DNA of 64,000 bases from Hermatobates lingyangjiaoensis. Taxonomy: Eukaryota > Arthropoda > Insecta > Hemiptera > Hermatobatidae. Location: contig JAPFBL010000527.1 of NCBI GenBank assembly GCA_026182355.1, forward strand, positions 404,001 to 468,000, in the 5' to 3' direction. Positions 44,490 through 55,590 of the stretch are shown here, piece by piece. The translations under genes and the position numbers were made by a program. Numbering within the stretch: the first letter of the stretch is position 1; every line of letters begins with the position of its first letter. The notes beneath the pieces were generated by a model. The model was not told where the DNA came from. It did not search any database and saw only the letters and a list, made by a program, of their open reading frames with translations.

Positions 44490-46345
44490 CAATTTTTCTT
44501 TCTTCACCAATAATGTCAGTTGATATTTTATGTTAACATTTGTCTTTTAACTATAATTCTAACAATGTATCAACACATATATACTATATTATACGGAATA
44601 AATAAGAATTTAAATGCTAGTTAATATTTTTCTTTGCGTAAGGCAATAATGATTTTTTTTTTTTTGTTCACCCATAATGTCACTTGATAATTATGTCAAC
44701 ACTAGTCTTTTAATTATAATTTTAACTACCTGTCAACCCATATATATTAAATTTCACGGAATAATTTAAAATTTAAATTATTGTTAATTTCTTTCTTTAC
44801 TTTCCTTAAGTTAATTGCTTCTTTTTGATTCACCAATATCAAATAAACCTAAAATAAGTGTTATTATTATAAAATTTGATAAAAAAAATAATTTTGTATA
44901 TATTGAACTAAAAAGGTGATTGTTTAGTCAAATAAACATACATGGCCGGCAATGGAAGGAGGTAATTTAATGGCAAAGTAATAATGAAAATTTTTTTTTT
45001 GTTCACCCATAATGTCACTTGATAATTATGTCAAAACTACTCTTTTAACTATAATTTTAACTACCTGTCAACCCATATATGTTAAATTTCACGGAATAAT
45101 TTAAAATTTAAATTATTGTTAATTTTTTTCTTTACTTTTCTTTAAGTTAATTCCTTCTTTTTGATTCACTGATATCAAATAAACCTAAAATAAGTGTTAT
45201 TATCATAAAATTTGATTACATTTTTTTTTATATATTGAACTGAAACAGTTGATGGTTTCGTCAAAAAAACATGGCCGACAATGGAATGAAGTAATTTAAT
45301 ACCAAGTTAATAACAAATTTTTTTTTTTGTTCACCCATAATGTCACTTGATAATTATGTCAACACTAGTCTTTTAACTATAATTTTAACTACCTGTCAAC
45401 CCATATATGTTAAATTTCACGGAATAATTTAAAATTTAAATCGTTGTTAATTTTTGTCTATACTTTTTTTATGTTATGCTTCTTTTTGATTCACCGATAT
45501 CAAATAAACCTAAAATAAGTGTTATTATTATAAAATTTGATAAAAAAAATAATTTTGTATATATTGAACTAAAAAGATGATTGTTTAGTCAAATAAACAT
45601 GGCCGGCAATGGAATGAGGTAATTTAATGGCAAAGTAATAATGAAAATTTTTTTTTGTTCACCCATAATGTCACTTGATAATTATGTCAACACTAGTCTT
45701 TTAACTATAATTTTAACTACCTGTCAACCCATATATGTTAAATTTCACGGAATAATTTAAAATTTAAATTATTGTTAATTTCTTTCTTTACTTTTCTTAA
45801 GTTAATTGCTTCTTTTTGATTCACCAATATCAAATAAACGTAAAATAAGTGTTATTATCATAAAATTTGATAAACAATTTTTTTTTATATATTAAACTGA
45901 AACAGTCGGTGTTTCGTCAAATAAACATGGCCGACAATGGAATGAAGTAATTTAATGCCAAAGTAAGAATGAAATTTATTTTTCTTCACAGATTATGTCA
46001 TTTGATAATTATGTCAACACTAGTCTTTTAACTATCATTTTAACTAGCTGTCAACCCATATATGTTAAATTTTAGGCAATAATTTAAATGGTTGATTTTT
46101 CTTTTACCTATATTTAGTTAATTACTTCTTATTGTTTCACCAATATAAAATAAACCTAAAATAAGTGTCACTATTATAAAAATTGATATCAAAAATACAT
46201 GTTTTTTGGTGTAACTGAACCAGTTCGCGATTGCTCTTGGTTATGGAATATGGTAGACCATGCACTGTCGCATTATGCCATCGAAATTAATAATTATTCT
46301 TTTTCACTTGATAGCAAATGTCATTTAGTATTTTATATCAATACT
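44490..46345. repeat. ~330-bp tandem repeat filling an intron
   Basis: The landmark GTTCACCCATAATGTCACTT recurs at 44666, 45001, 45329 and 45657, spacings 335, 328 and 328; a diverged unit follows at about 45984 and partial ones flank the array (44500 and 46300). Units also share ACATGGCCGGCAATGGAATG and ACCTGTCAACCCATATATG. The block starts about ten bases after the exon donor. No coding is recognised. Confidence 0.9.
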
Positions 46346-46672
46346 CATGCTTGTGTATATAGTGAGGATTTATGATGTTATGTCCATTTTATGCAATCTT
46401 TTTAAGAAGAGCGATTAGCAAATATTTTTGTAATATCATTGTAACGGTTGTTACCGAAGAATAAATTTATTAGAAATAGCTTTGTTTTTGAATGAAGAAA
46501 ATGAGAAAAAATACTTTATATGCTGAACTGATTTGTTTTAATTATATAACTTTGACATCTTTCAGAATTATTTGATTATGACTAGTCACAACAATGACTG
46601 ACTGACTGACAAAGATTCCACAATATTTTACATTACAATTGAGTTAATATTAACATGTGTTTACTGTTGCAG

Positions 46673-46700
46673 GTACAGACGGAAGGATACCTGTACACAG
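46673..46700 (+). CDS. Candidate 28-nt microexon
   Basis: A pyrimidine-containing TTTACTGTTGCAG precedes and GTTAGTGGG follows. The 28 bases read VQTEGYLYT plus one base. Continuing from 44480 they stay in frame, and the leftover G completes a glycine codon with the first two bases at 58315. Short length alone would be weak evidence; phase agreement on both sides makes it better. Confidence 0.5.
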
Positions 46701-47454
46701 GTTAGTGGGCATGTTTGTGTTTATTGCATGTAATCATTTACAGTACACAGCAAAACAGAAAATCAACATCATACACTGTTCGAAACTCCCTCACTTCCAC
46801 TGTTCTTCCTAGACCAATGTTAGGGCTTAATCTGTTAATGGTGTCTATAGGGTTTCTAGGTGTCCCTGAGTGATCCAGAATAATATATCCAAATATAAAA
46901 ACATAGTCACCATACGCATTATTCCTCTATTTTTGAGCGCATCATTATAATGATTGATAAGTATCATCGATTTTCTTCTAAAGAAGAGCTACTCACCGCA
47001 GCGAATTTGTTTTACGAATGGTGAGATGACATTTGTTCACCACTCTGAGCAAAAGTTCTACAGTTTCTGACAAGATTATTCTTTAGTCAAAATAGGCTAG
47101 GCATAAAAACTGTTCAGTGAGTTGAAAAAAAAATGCGAGCTCCTCCCTATCCCTATCAAAATTTTTATCCCCAAACACTGGAGAAGACGCCGAGGCTCAT
47201 CAAGTTTATTTTTCTCTGGGCAGAAGAATAAGCAACCTTAAAGTAAGTCTCATTATCTTTATTTTTTGATGATTATTTTTCCCGTATTGTATTTGATTTA
47301 ATTAAAATACTTTTGGAATATTTGTATACAGTGTGCTTTCAGCTATTTTTAGAATTAAGAGCTCCCCAACTTCAAGAAGTTTCAGAACCTGTACCCTAGA
47401 AACACGGCAAAGGCTTTTCAGGTATGAAGAGCTTCATAAGAATATATAATACAC

Positions 47455-47575
47455 AAGCTTTCGGCTCACATTAGCCATCACCAGGTAAAAAACGATGTAC
47501 TAAAATGGCTAACAAAACAAATGCTACGATGCTAAGACCTGATGATGGCTAATGTGAGCCGAAAGCTTGTGCTTT
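47455..47575. repeat. Inverted pair of canonical-core hammerhead-like motifs
   Basis: Plus motif at 47533-47566: CTGATGA, one base, stem GGCT/AGCC, GAAA, palindrome AGCT, T. Minus motif at 47457-47490 is the same with core CTGGTGA. About 40 bases separate them. It lies in the intron between 46700 and 58315. Stem I can pair only two bases, so activity is uncertain. Confidence 0.6.
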
Positions 47576-47679
47576 AAATTAAAGTTTTTAAATATTTGAA
47601 AAAGAAATAAGAATATATGAAGATACATACTTATTGTAATTCTACTGTGTTTACATTTTTTTTAAAACTATAATGCATT

Positions 47680-49310
47680 ACTGTTTCTATCTAATCTCTT
47701 GTGTAACTCATATGTTATGGCACTAGTAACGCTCTTGACATGTAGGAAGAACTGTGGTTATATATTTCTTTGATTATATTAAAGGTATATATGTGAGGTA
47801 CCTCATATATGTTGAATCTATGTGTTTGATGTATTTAAGTCTATATTGACATATATGTTTATAAACTACTCTCTCATGTAACTAATATGATTTCAAGGGA
47901 TAAAAACGTATTTGAAGTGATGAAGAGGTGTTGATCACTTTAAAATTTGTTGTATTCTACTCTGTGAGGTAAGTTATGGTTATTGTGTACAATAGATGTT
48001 TTATTAACTTTAAATTTATATTAATTTATTAACCTTAAATTTTCATAAGTATATTTTCATGTCGTTTGTTTTGCATGTAAAAACTGTTTCCAGGTATATG
48101 GCATATGCAGATCTATGTTTACAACATTCTTTTAATTTTACTGTATGAGGTAACATATAACATTTGAATTTATTGATATTTAAATGCCTATTTTATAGCT
48201 GTTTCTCTTCTATTATACCAATAAAATCAAATGATAAAGGAATGGAAACCCTTTAGAGGATTATGAAACGTATGATTACATCCTGATATTCAGTTCTGTT
48301 TTATGAGGTACATCGAATTTGGAATTGCAAAATAGGTATGTGTTCTATGATTTATAAGACAACGCTTACATAACTATTTATATTTTGCTGTTTCATGGAA
48401 TTAATATGACTATGGGGGTAAAGACAGAATGATGTGTATAAACAAATATGATTATTCTAATTTTAGTTATAATATGTATTTTGCCATATAGTTGTAAAGT
48501 AGGTATGTATTTATGATCTGCACGTCAACATTACATAGCTATTTCTATTCTGCTCTATTATGTAACTTATGTGATTATGGGGCTAGATGTGTATGATGTA
48601 TATAACATGTATTATTATTCTTATTTTATTTATAATTTGTATTTTACCTCATAGTTGTTAAGTATGTATGTGTTTCCTTATCTATATGTCAACATTTACA
48701 TAGCTGTTTCTATTCTACTCTAGGATGTTTATCTTTAAGTTAGTCAGGGGAGAGGGGCACATTTAGTCAGGGGGGGTCCTGGGGCTTGGGTGGCTACCAG
48801 GCGGGTCCGCAGGTGGTGGATAGCGGAAGGCCCTGTACGACCTGTTCGCTATCAGGGTAACCCCGAATAGTTAATAAGAGGTCCCGAACCAACCCCTCTC
48901 AAGCCACGTTTTAACATCATACAAGTTCAAATAACTGAAAATGTAACTCAGTTTTTAATGAGTACCCCGGACAGCATTCATCTGACATTTTTTGTCAAAT
49001 TTTCTTTGGATTTAGTTTTTAACTGGTTTGTTGTGTTTCTTAACTATTATTTTATTTACAGGTAAATAGTCCACACACAATAGTCCAAATAATTAATAGA
49101 TGAATGTTACAATTTTAATAAATCAACATCAACAGTAAGCCTTCTTCTGAACTGAAGACTTCACTGATTTGAGTTTTATGATGTCTGCATCAACATTTAC
49201 ATAGCTATTTCTATTCTACTCTGTTATGTAACTTATGTGGTTATGGGGCTAGGAATGTTATGATGTATATAATCATGTATCATTATTCTTATTTTATTTA
49301 TAACTAGCAA
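47680..49310. repeat. ~165-bp diverged tandem repeat with insertion
   Basis: TTACATAGCTATTTCTATTC-like landmarks recur at about 48365, 48530, 48695 and 49197; the first spacings are ~165. Earlier, more decayed units reach back to about 47680. Units share CTNTNTTATGTAACTTATGT and ATGATGTATATAA. Between 48728 and about 49185 unrelated DNA interrupts the array. Confidence 0.7.
48728..49185. other. Insertion with GC-rich head in the 165-bp array
   Basis: About 170 bases (48745-48910) are strikingly GC-rich for this window, with GTCAGGGGGGGTCCTGGGGC and GGCGGGTCCGCAGGTGGTGG. A hairpin can form between GGATAGCG (about 48819) and CGCTATC (about 48848). The rest is AT-rich. It looks like the start of a retroelement or a structured RNA but I cannot name it. 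Confidence 0.4.
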
Positions 49311-49313
49311 ACG

Positions 49314-49645
49314 TACCCGTCTTTGACGGAATCAAAAATTCTATTATACTTGGTATTCCAAAATGCCATTAGAAATTATAGAATAGTAGAAAATATAATT
49401 ATTCGTACAGTGTTAAGCAAATGCCTCTGTATACACTACATTAGCTGTCTGTCCTTCAGGTTCATGGAAGAACAAACAGTTGGAACCTCTGACTCTTTAG
49501 CAAGTAAACTACAGTTAACCATGTAAGAAAAACTTGGTCTCGCTAACTTGAATACCTGCTTTAGATTAAATTTTCCCTCGCGGCTTAGTTAACGTCATTG
49601 TAAAATAGACTCTGACGGGATTTTGCAATCGTAAAAAAATTCGAT
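49314..49645 (-). mobile_element. Helitron 3' end fragment
   Basis: The minus-strand 3' terminus is intact: CCGTC/GACGG hairpin, about ten bases, CTAG at 49317-49314, then T. Inward it matches the Helitron at 11409-12810 through the decayed helicase C-terminus (VYFTMTLTKPRGK near 49600, then broken frames to the LLAKESEVPTVCSS stretch). At about 49645 it passes into the (CA)n-type dispersed repeat. Confidence 0.75.
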
Positions 49646-49719
49646 CTCGAGATTTTGACGGAATTATATGTTTAGAGGTCCCAGAAGTCGTTTTATGATA
49701 TTTTCTCGATGATGTCTGT

Positions 49720-50190
49720 GTGTGTCTGTGTGGGTGGGTGGGTGAGTGTGTTAGCATTGCTTGTTACCACGCTACGGTTCAGAATCTTTGATAGATCAAG
49801 TTGATATTTTACACAAAAATGGGCCCCATAGTGTAGATGATCCCTATTGTTTGGGAAGAATTATGCATGACGGGAAAGTCACTTTTTTTGCCATAAACCG
49901 GTTTTTAGAAAACATTATTTTCTCCTAAACTACTAACTCTAGAGTTTTGAAATTGGGTTATTATCTTTGTGGTTACAAATGAAATAAACGAAAAATATAT
50001 TCAGAACTTTAAAACAAAGGGAAATATTTTTTATTCAATAAAATGTAAAAATTTTGACTTATAATTCAATCTCAAACCTTGTGAGAGCGATACAAGCCAT
50101 ACTGTTTGAAGGATCAAAATGAAAGTATGCCTAAAAATAGAACATTATGTGGAGAATAGTTGATATTTTTTTTTCAAAATTACATTCGCT
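49720..50190 (-). repeat. Dispersed repeat ending in (CA)n, third copy
   Basis: Minus-strand copy of the family at 18130-18720 and 39570-39985, with ACTTTCCCGTCATGCATAAT and CCGTAGCGTGGTAACAAGCA, then ACACACTCACCCACCCACCC. It abuts the Helitron fragment in the same orientation; both may be parts of one larger element. Confidence 0.6.
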
Positions 50191-50339
50191 ATTGGGGCGT
50201 TACAGTACGATTTCTGTTTTAAGAAATTTTTTTTTACGCCAAACGGCTCATTAAAAAATCATGAAAATTTGTCCGAAAATGGAACACAAAATTAGCAATT
50301 TATAAAAAAAAATTCAGCAAATTCCAATTACGGGAAAGT

Positions 50340-52950
50340 GCATTAAAGCTATAAAAACTGTTTGTTTATCCTAGACTAAGAGACACCTGCTATACTTGTC
50401 GAATTTTTTATATTTTTTTACATTGTTTACATTGACTTAGAATTTTTTCAGTAAATACACCGATATATTAAATGTTTAGAGGTATAATGAAAATTTTTAA
50501 ATGATTTAACGACTTATCTATGAAACATATAATCTCTGATCCTTTTTATAGTATGATGGGTTTGTCTAACAAAATGTTCTAATCAATCTATATGTTGCAC
50601 AATTCTATAAAGCTTAATATCAGATGCTGATTTTTTTACGCTTATGAATAACATTATTATTGGGTAATATTGAAGTTTTTGGAATGAACTTTTACGTCCT
50701 ATAGAAGGGTTTCTATGTTTTTGTGTAATTTCCAGTTTTTTCACTATTCTAGTCTAATAGTTTATACAATTAGTTATAAAAATTTCAAGCTTCCAGCTTT
50801 TAAATTTAAAATTATGCAATAAAGTCGGTTTGAACTTGATTTAAGAATGCAAAGGTTGCTAATTACCAATATATTTTTTCTGAATATACATTTACAATCT
50901 ACAACAATATACTTATAACAGAGTAGAGCGCGTGGGAAAAAATAACATTCCCTCAGAGTAAATTGGTTTTTATGATTTTTGACAAAGAGAAAGAAAAGTT
51001 TTTAAAAAACTCTAGCATGCCATGAAATTCCCAGTATAATAATTTAATAAAAGATCAAAAATGTAGAACATTATTCAGAATTAAAAAATAAATTCTTTTA
51101 AAAACAATAAATGAAATTATCCTATATCTTAAATTAAAAATTATCTGAAAACGACATTATTTCTTACATATTTTGGACATTTCAGATAAAAACTTGGTAA
51201 TGTTTTTAAAACACTTAAAATATTTTCAAGTTCTAAATGGGAAAATATGTCTTAGGTATTAATGTAGAAGAAGGTCAGATAATCTATGTAAGAGATCCAT
51301 GTGCTATTGGAGCAAAAGCCATGCTTTCTTGTAGGAAATTATTTCCTATAAGCAAATTTTCACTTTGACTTTTCATAATGTTATTACTGCTGTAGTTATA
51401 CTAATGATTGTATATCCATTAATTGTGTGACATACAAAAAAGGCTTATCTATTGATAAGTGGATCAATCACTATCTGTACTACCTCTGGAATGAAAGACT
51501 AATAAACATCTCCCATTTAGACGATTATATATATTATGCTTAAATGAGACCTTATATATTATATACCCAAGAAGTTAGATATTAAGTTTACTAATAGTAA
51601 AGTTGAGTGTAGGCCACTCCAGATTTTTTGTTTTATTTGGTAAGCTCTAAGTATATTTGGAAACAAGATGTAATGGAGATAAAAAAAAACAGCTAACTAT
51701 GGTTAACTTGATTGTGGAAATATTTAAAGTAAACATTTTTTTTTAAACTAGAGAAATGAAAGAATATTATTCATAGCTTCTGGACCACTGATTCTTGAAG
51801 TTCATACGTGGGTTTCTTGTGGATTTTTGACCTAAAGAAATAACAGTTTGTTTGTTTATATGCTGTCGTTTTGCCAAGAATTGTTTGGCATTTTCAAGGC
51901 TAAAAACAATTTATTGACATTTTTTTGCCTTAATAATTAATAAAAAGTAATTATGTTTAAACAATATATGTTTTCTATTAAAAAAAACAACAACACTGGC
52001 TGTGTTTGTGGTTTTCTTTTACTTTATTTTGTGTTTATGGTTTGGTTTATTGTGTTTCTGTTTGTTGAAAATCCGTGAATGTATTTGTTTTCACTACTTA
52101 TGTCGTCAATAAATTTGTTTTTATTCTTGAAAATGTGAATCAATTTTTGGCGAAACATCGACATATAAACAGGAATGTTATTTTTTTTAGACCAAAAAGC
52201 CTTAAGAAACACATCTTTGAACTGAAAAGACTATTATCATTGGTATTGGATCGTTTGTGCCCGCTAATATAAATCTTAAAGATACTGTCCAATACTTGGT
52301 TGAGTATTAGATCCGAATCATTGTTGTTTTTATATATTACACATTCAAATTCACCAATTTTTGATGGCGGGATGATAATATATATTGGGAAAGCAAAAAT
52401 GTGGCAACACCGAAAGAGGAAAATTTACAAAAATCACTTAAGCTAATCCTTATTAAACTATTAAACATTATTTTGACATTAAACACTTTTTAATAAAAAA
52501 AATTTTTTGTTTTTGTTTATACAAATAAAGTGGACACTAATTATATTTAAGTTTACCTTAACATAAAATAAATAGTAGATACAATTCTAAACAAAAAAAG
52601 TTTTTAAATGAAATTTAACGTTAATTCTTAACAAATTAAAAGTACGAAAGTTAATACATAAATAAAATATTTTTGGCTACACTGGTAAGCTGTAGTTTCA
52701 TACCATTTTTGCAACCTAAGTGAAACATCCCGCAATCAACACTACCATTTCTTGTATTTCTAAAGTCAGCCATTAGTCCTTCAAGTTCAAAATTTTATTT
52801 TTTTTCTCCTTCTCTAATTGGTTTTGGAAAAGTAATTGTTTCAATCCATCAAAATGTGTTGAAATGCTTAGTTCATAGTGCAACACTGTGGTTTGATCAA
52901 GTGAAGTTTTAAGTATACATTTGTTTACATCATTTTTAAAAGGAAGGTAA
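50340..52950. other. AT-rich DNA, no recognised feature
   Basis: Apart from a short repeat segment at 51590-51640 (AGTTGAGTGTAGGCCACTCC, shared with 18140 and 27120), nothing is recognised. The last few hundred bases should contain the promoter and 5' UTR of the ORF that follows; I see no clear TATA box or initiator I would trust. Confidence 0.4.
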
Positions 52951-52998
52951 TACAAAAAGTCATGTCTGTTTCGAAAAATTTTACAATATTATGAAGTT

Positions 52999-54897
52999 AT
53001 GTCATTTCAACCAGGGGAATTTATTAATATTGTTGATCTGTGTAAGTTAAAAATGCAAGAAAAGACCAGCCCAAGAATAGTTAATGATGAACCTATTTTA
53101 ATAGATTCTGATAGTGACGATGATGTGACAATTGTTGAAACAGATCCTGTAGTTATCAATTCAAACTTAGTTAAGAAGGATGATTCAACAGTTAAGAATA
53201 ATGCTGTTGTTCTTAATGACTCTGTTGAAAAGTCACCAAATAAAGTTGAAAACAATAAAATAAACCAGATAAAGAAAAAAAGGCCTAGTTCTCCTCAAAA
53301 ATCGACTGAGAAATTTGCCATTATCAATGTTGTGTCCCTTGCAAAACAGACTGAATTAAATTTACTTCCAAATGATACAAATACTGCGTCTAATCTAAGC
53401 AGTGTACAATCCGAGACTCTTCCTCTGGAAAACAAAACTGTCGAGCCAACTGTCGTTTGCGATGAAGTGGTACCTAGCGAAGAATTAAATAAATTTTCCA
53501 ATTTTAAGAAATTACTTCCTAATAGTGATTCAGTTAAAACTTGGAAAGATTGTTTAAACGAATGTGTTATATATATAGATAAGTTGAATGAAACAGTGAT
53601 AAAAGAAGAAATACAGGAGGAAGAGGAGATGCAAAAAAATATTAAACTGAGAATGATGCATGAAAAACTTGTAAGTGATTTATTTAGCATGTGTGAAAAA
53701 GAACCTGTAACAATTGCCAATAATGAAGGAAAGTGTGAAAATGAAACTGATGTTAAAACGGTGGAAGAAAAAGAAACTATAAAGCCAGAAACTGTTCAAC
53801 CTAGGAGAGTTACCAAGAAAATTGTTCCTTTGAAAGAATGCCAAGTTAAGATTGAAGAAATCATAGAGAACATGGAAAAACTGTTTGATTTTAACTTTGA
53901 AGAAGGTACAGACTATGATGTTGAAAATAAAGTAAACAGTTCAGTTGATGCTGATTTGTTGGATTCTGTTACTGATATAAAAGATGAACTTAAAGATATT
54001 GAGAATGACTTGTTCATGGAAGAAGAAGGAAAAACAAACTTACTTGTTACTTCTGTGAATACATTGTCTGCTTATTGTGTTGATGAAAGCATTTTTGATG
54101 AGCCCAGTGATATTATATATGAATTTACAAATGAAATCGAAAGTATTAAAGAAAATGAAAATGTTGATAATGTTTTAGATTTTAGCAGGGATAAAGAAAT
54201 ACAAATGGATCTTCCAATAAAATGTATTTTTAATAGAAAAGTAGAAGACAGTTTGCCAAGTTATGATGAATTAGTTGTTTTGAAAAAAGAAAAGGAAAAT
54301 GAAAAGAAAGAATTAAAGGAAGAGGAGATTCCAGTTGCTTTGGATTTTAGAGTGAGAAAAACCTCTTTAGATTGTAATGAGAATGAACCAGTTAAAAGTG
54401 AACCAAAGATAGAATCTCAAGTAAGTTGTGAAAATGAAAAAAGTGACAAAGATACTACAGTTTCTTCAAATGATAGGAAATTAACATTTATTGAAAGAGA
54501 TCCAAGGAGAAGAGTTAGGTCAATCTCACCAAGAAATAATGATAATTTTGATAAGAAATGTGAAGAAGACAATCTAAAAGGGAAGAGGAAATCAATTAAT
54601 GATGAATCATATTCGTACGATAAAAGAAGAAGAGATGAATATGAGTACTATAGAAGAAACGCGTTTTGCCGAAGTTCTTCCCATTTTAGTGATTCCAGAG
54701 AAATAGTGAATGATAGGCGATTTTACGAAGATTATAACAGAACTGGTGATAGAGATTACAGAATAGAGTGGGCAAGACCGAGGTATTCGAATGGTAGAGT
54801 AAATGAATCTATTTCTTCAAGACCAAGGTATCCATCACAAGAGAAAGTCATTTTTAATCGGTTTATCGCCAATAAAAGATTTTTGACTTACAATTGA
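52999..54897 (+). CDS. Unrecognised acidic nuclear-type protein, 632 aa
   Basis: This is the one long non-repetitive ORF of the window, uninterrupted and codon-diverse. The protein is largely disordered. Near the N-terminus ILIDSDSDD (33-41) and VTIVETD (43-49) look like SUMO-interacting motifs, hydrophobic cores beside acid runs. Five psi-K-x-E sites fit SUMO conjugation: K202 (IKEE), K262 (IKPE), K284 (VKIE), K328 (IKDE), K466 (VKSE). Basic patches at 91-96 (IKKKRP), 527-531 and 542-545 may be nuclear signals. Two similar LDF motifs stand at 392-397 and 447-452. Residues 495-612 are rich in Arg, Tyr and Ser (RDPRRRVRSISPR). No known fold is visible. The start is the first ATG in frame. It sits in the last intron of the plus-strand exon chain, same strand, and may be an independent intronless gene. 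A possible donor (CCAAGGTAAC) lies just after the stop. Confidence 0.8.
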   Translation: MSFQPGEFINIVDLCKLKMQEKTSPRIVNDEPILIDSDSDDDVTIVETDPVVINSNLVKKDDSTVKNNAVVLNDSVEKSPNKVENNKINQIKKKRPSSPQKSTEKFAIINVVSLAKQTELNLLPNDTNTASNLSSVQSETLPLENKTVEPTVVCDEVVPSEELNKFSNFKKLLPNSDSVKTWKDCLNECVIYIDKLNETVIKEEIQEEEEMQKNIKLRMMHEKLVSDLFSMCEKEPVTIANNEGKCENETDVKTVEEKETIKPETVQPRRVTKKIVPLKECQVKIEEIIENMEKLFDFNFEEGTDYDVENKVNSSVDADLLDSVTDIKDELKDIENDLFMEEEGKTNLLVTSVNTLSAYCVDESIFDEPSDIIYEFTNEIESIKENENVDNVLDFSRDKEIQMDLPIKCIFNRKVEDSLPSYDELVVLKKEKENEKKELKEEEIPVALDFRVRKTSLDCNENEPVKSEPKIESQVSCENEKSDKDTTVSSNDRKLTFIERDPRRRVRSISPRNNDNFDKKCEEDNLKGKRKSINDESYSYDKRRRDEYEYYRRNAFCRSSSHFSDSREIVNDRRFYEDYNRTGDRDYRIEWARPRYSNGRVNESISSRPRYPSQEKVIFNRFIANKRFLTYN

Positions 54898-55182
54898 ATC
54901 ATCAATCATCATTCTCCAAGGTAACCTATAATTTATAACTTATAATCATATAATTTCTATTAATAACTTAGCAAACTTGAACAATATCATTTGATGAGTG
55001 TCCACCATCTTATAAATATATCAATCAAGCTTTTGTTTATCATCCATGACTAAGTCTCTATTATAGATATCAATGAAGGAGGTTACAAAGCTTTCTATTC
55101 TTTTTCAAAACTGTACAGTCATTCAACAACTGATTAAAGAGATACTATCTCTTCTAAACAGTTCATATATATTTAACTGTAT

Positions 55183-55188
55183 AATAAA
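55183..55188 (+). promoter_or_regulatory. AATAAA polyadenylation signal
   Basis: Canonical signal 286 bases after the stop of the 632-aa ORF, followed by a T-rich stretch with TTTTTTGTCTTTG, typical of a downstream element. Confidence 0.6.
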
Positions 55189-55590
55189 CCTTTTTTGTCT
55201 TTGATATTTTATTTATAAAGAGAATAATTTGTAGTTATTTCCTATTTATGGTTACAAAATTATTTTTAAAACGCATTCCGTCAAAATGTATGTTCTTATT
55301 AAAGCCATCGGTATCCCAGTGAACCCTTTGTAAACATCAAGTCATCATTATGTATTCTTTAAATATTTAGCTTTTTATCATTTTTTTCTATTTTCATCCC
55401 CACAAAATACCGCGCCCTGGCTCGTCCCGAATGGGAAGGACCGCCTCTCTTGCTATGCAAGTGACCTGATCTTCGAAAACCAATTTTGTATATATATATA
55501 TATTATTGAAAATGACACCAAATTTAGCTGATACCTGTTTCTTAACACGTTTCTCATTTTTTCTAAATAACACTCTCGTTATTTCGTCTA

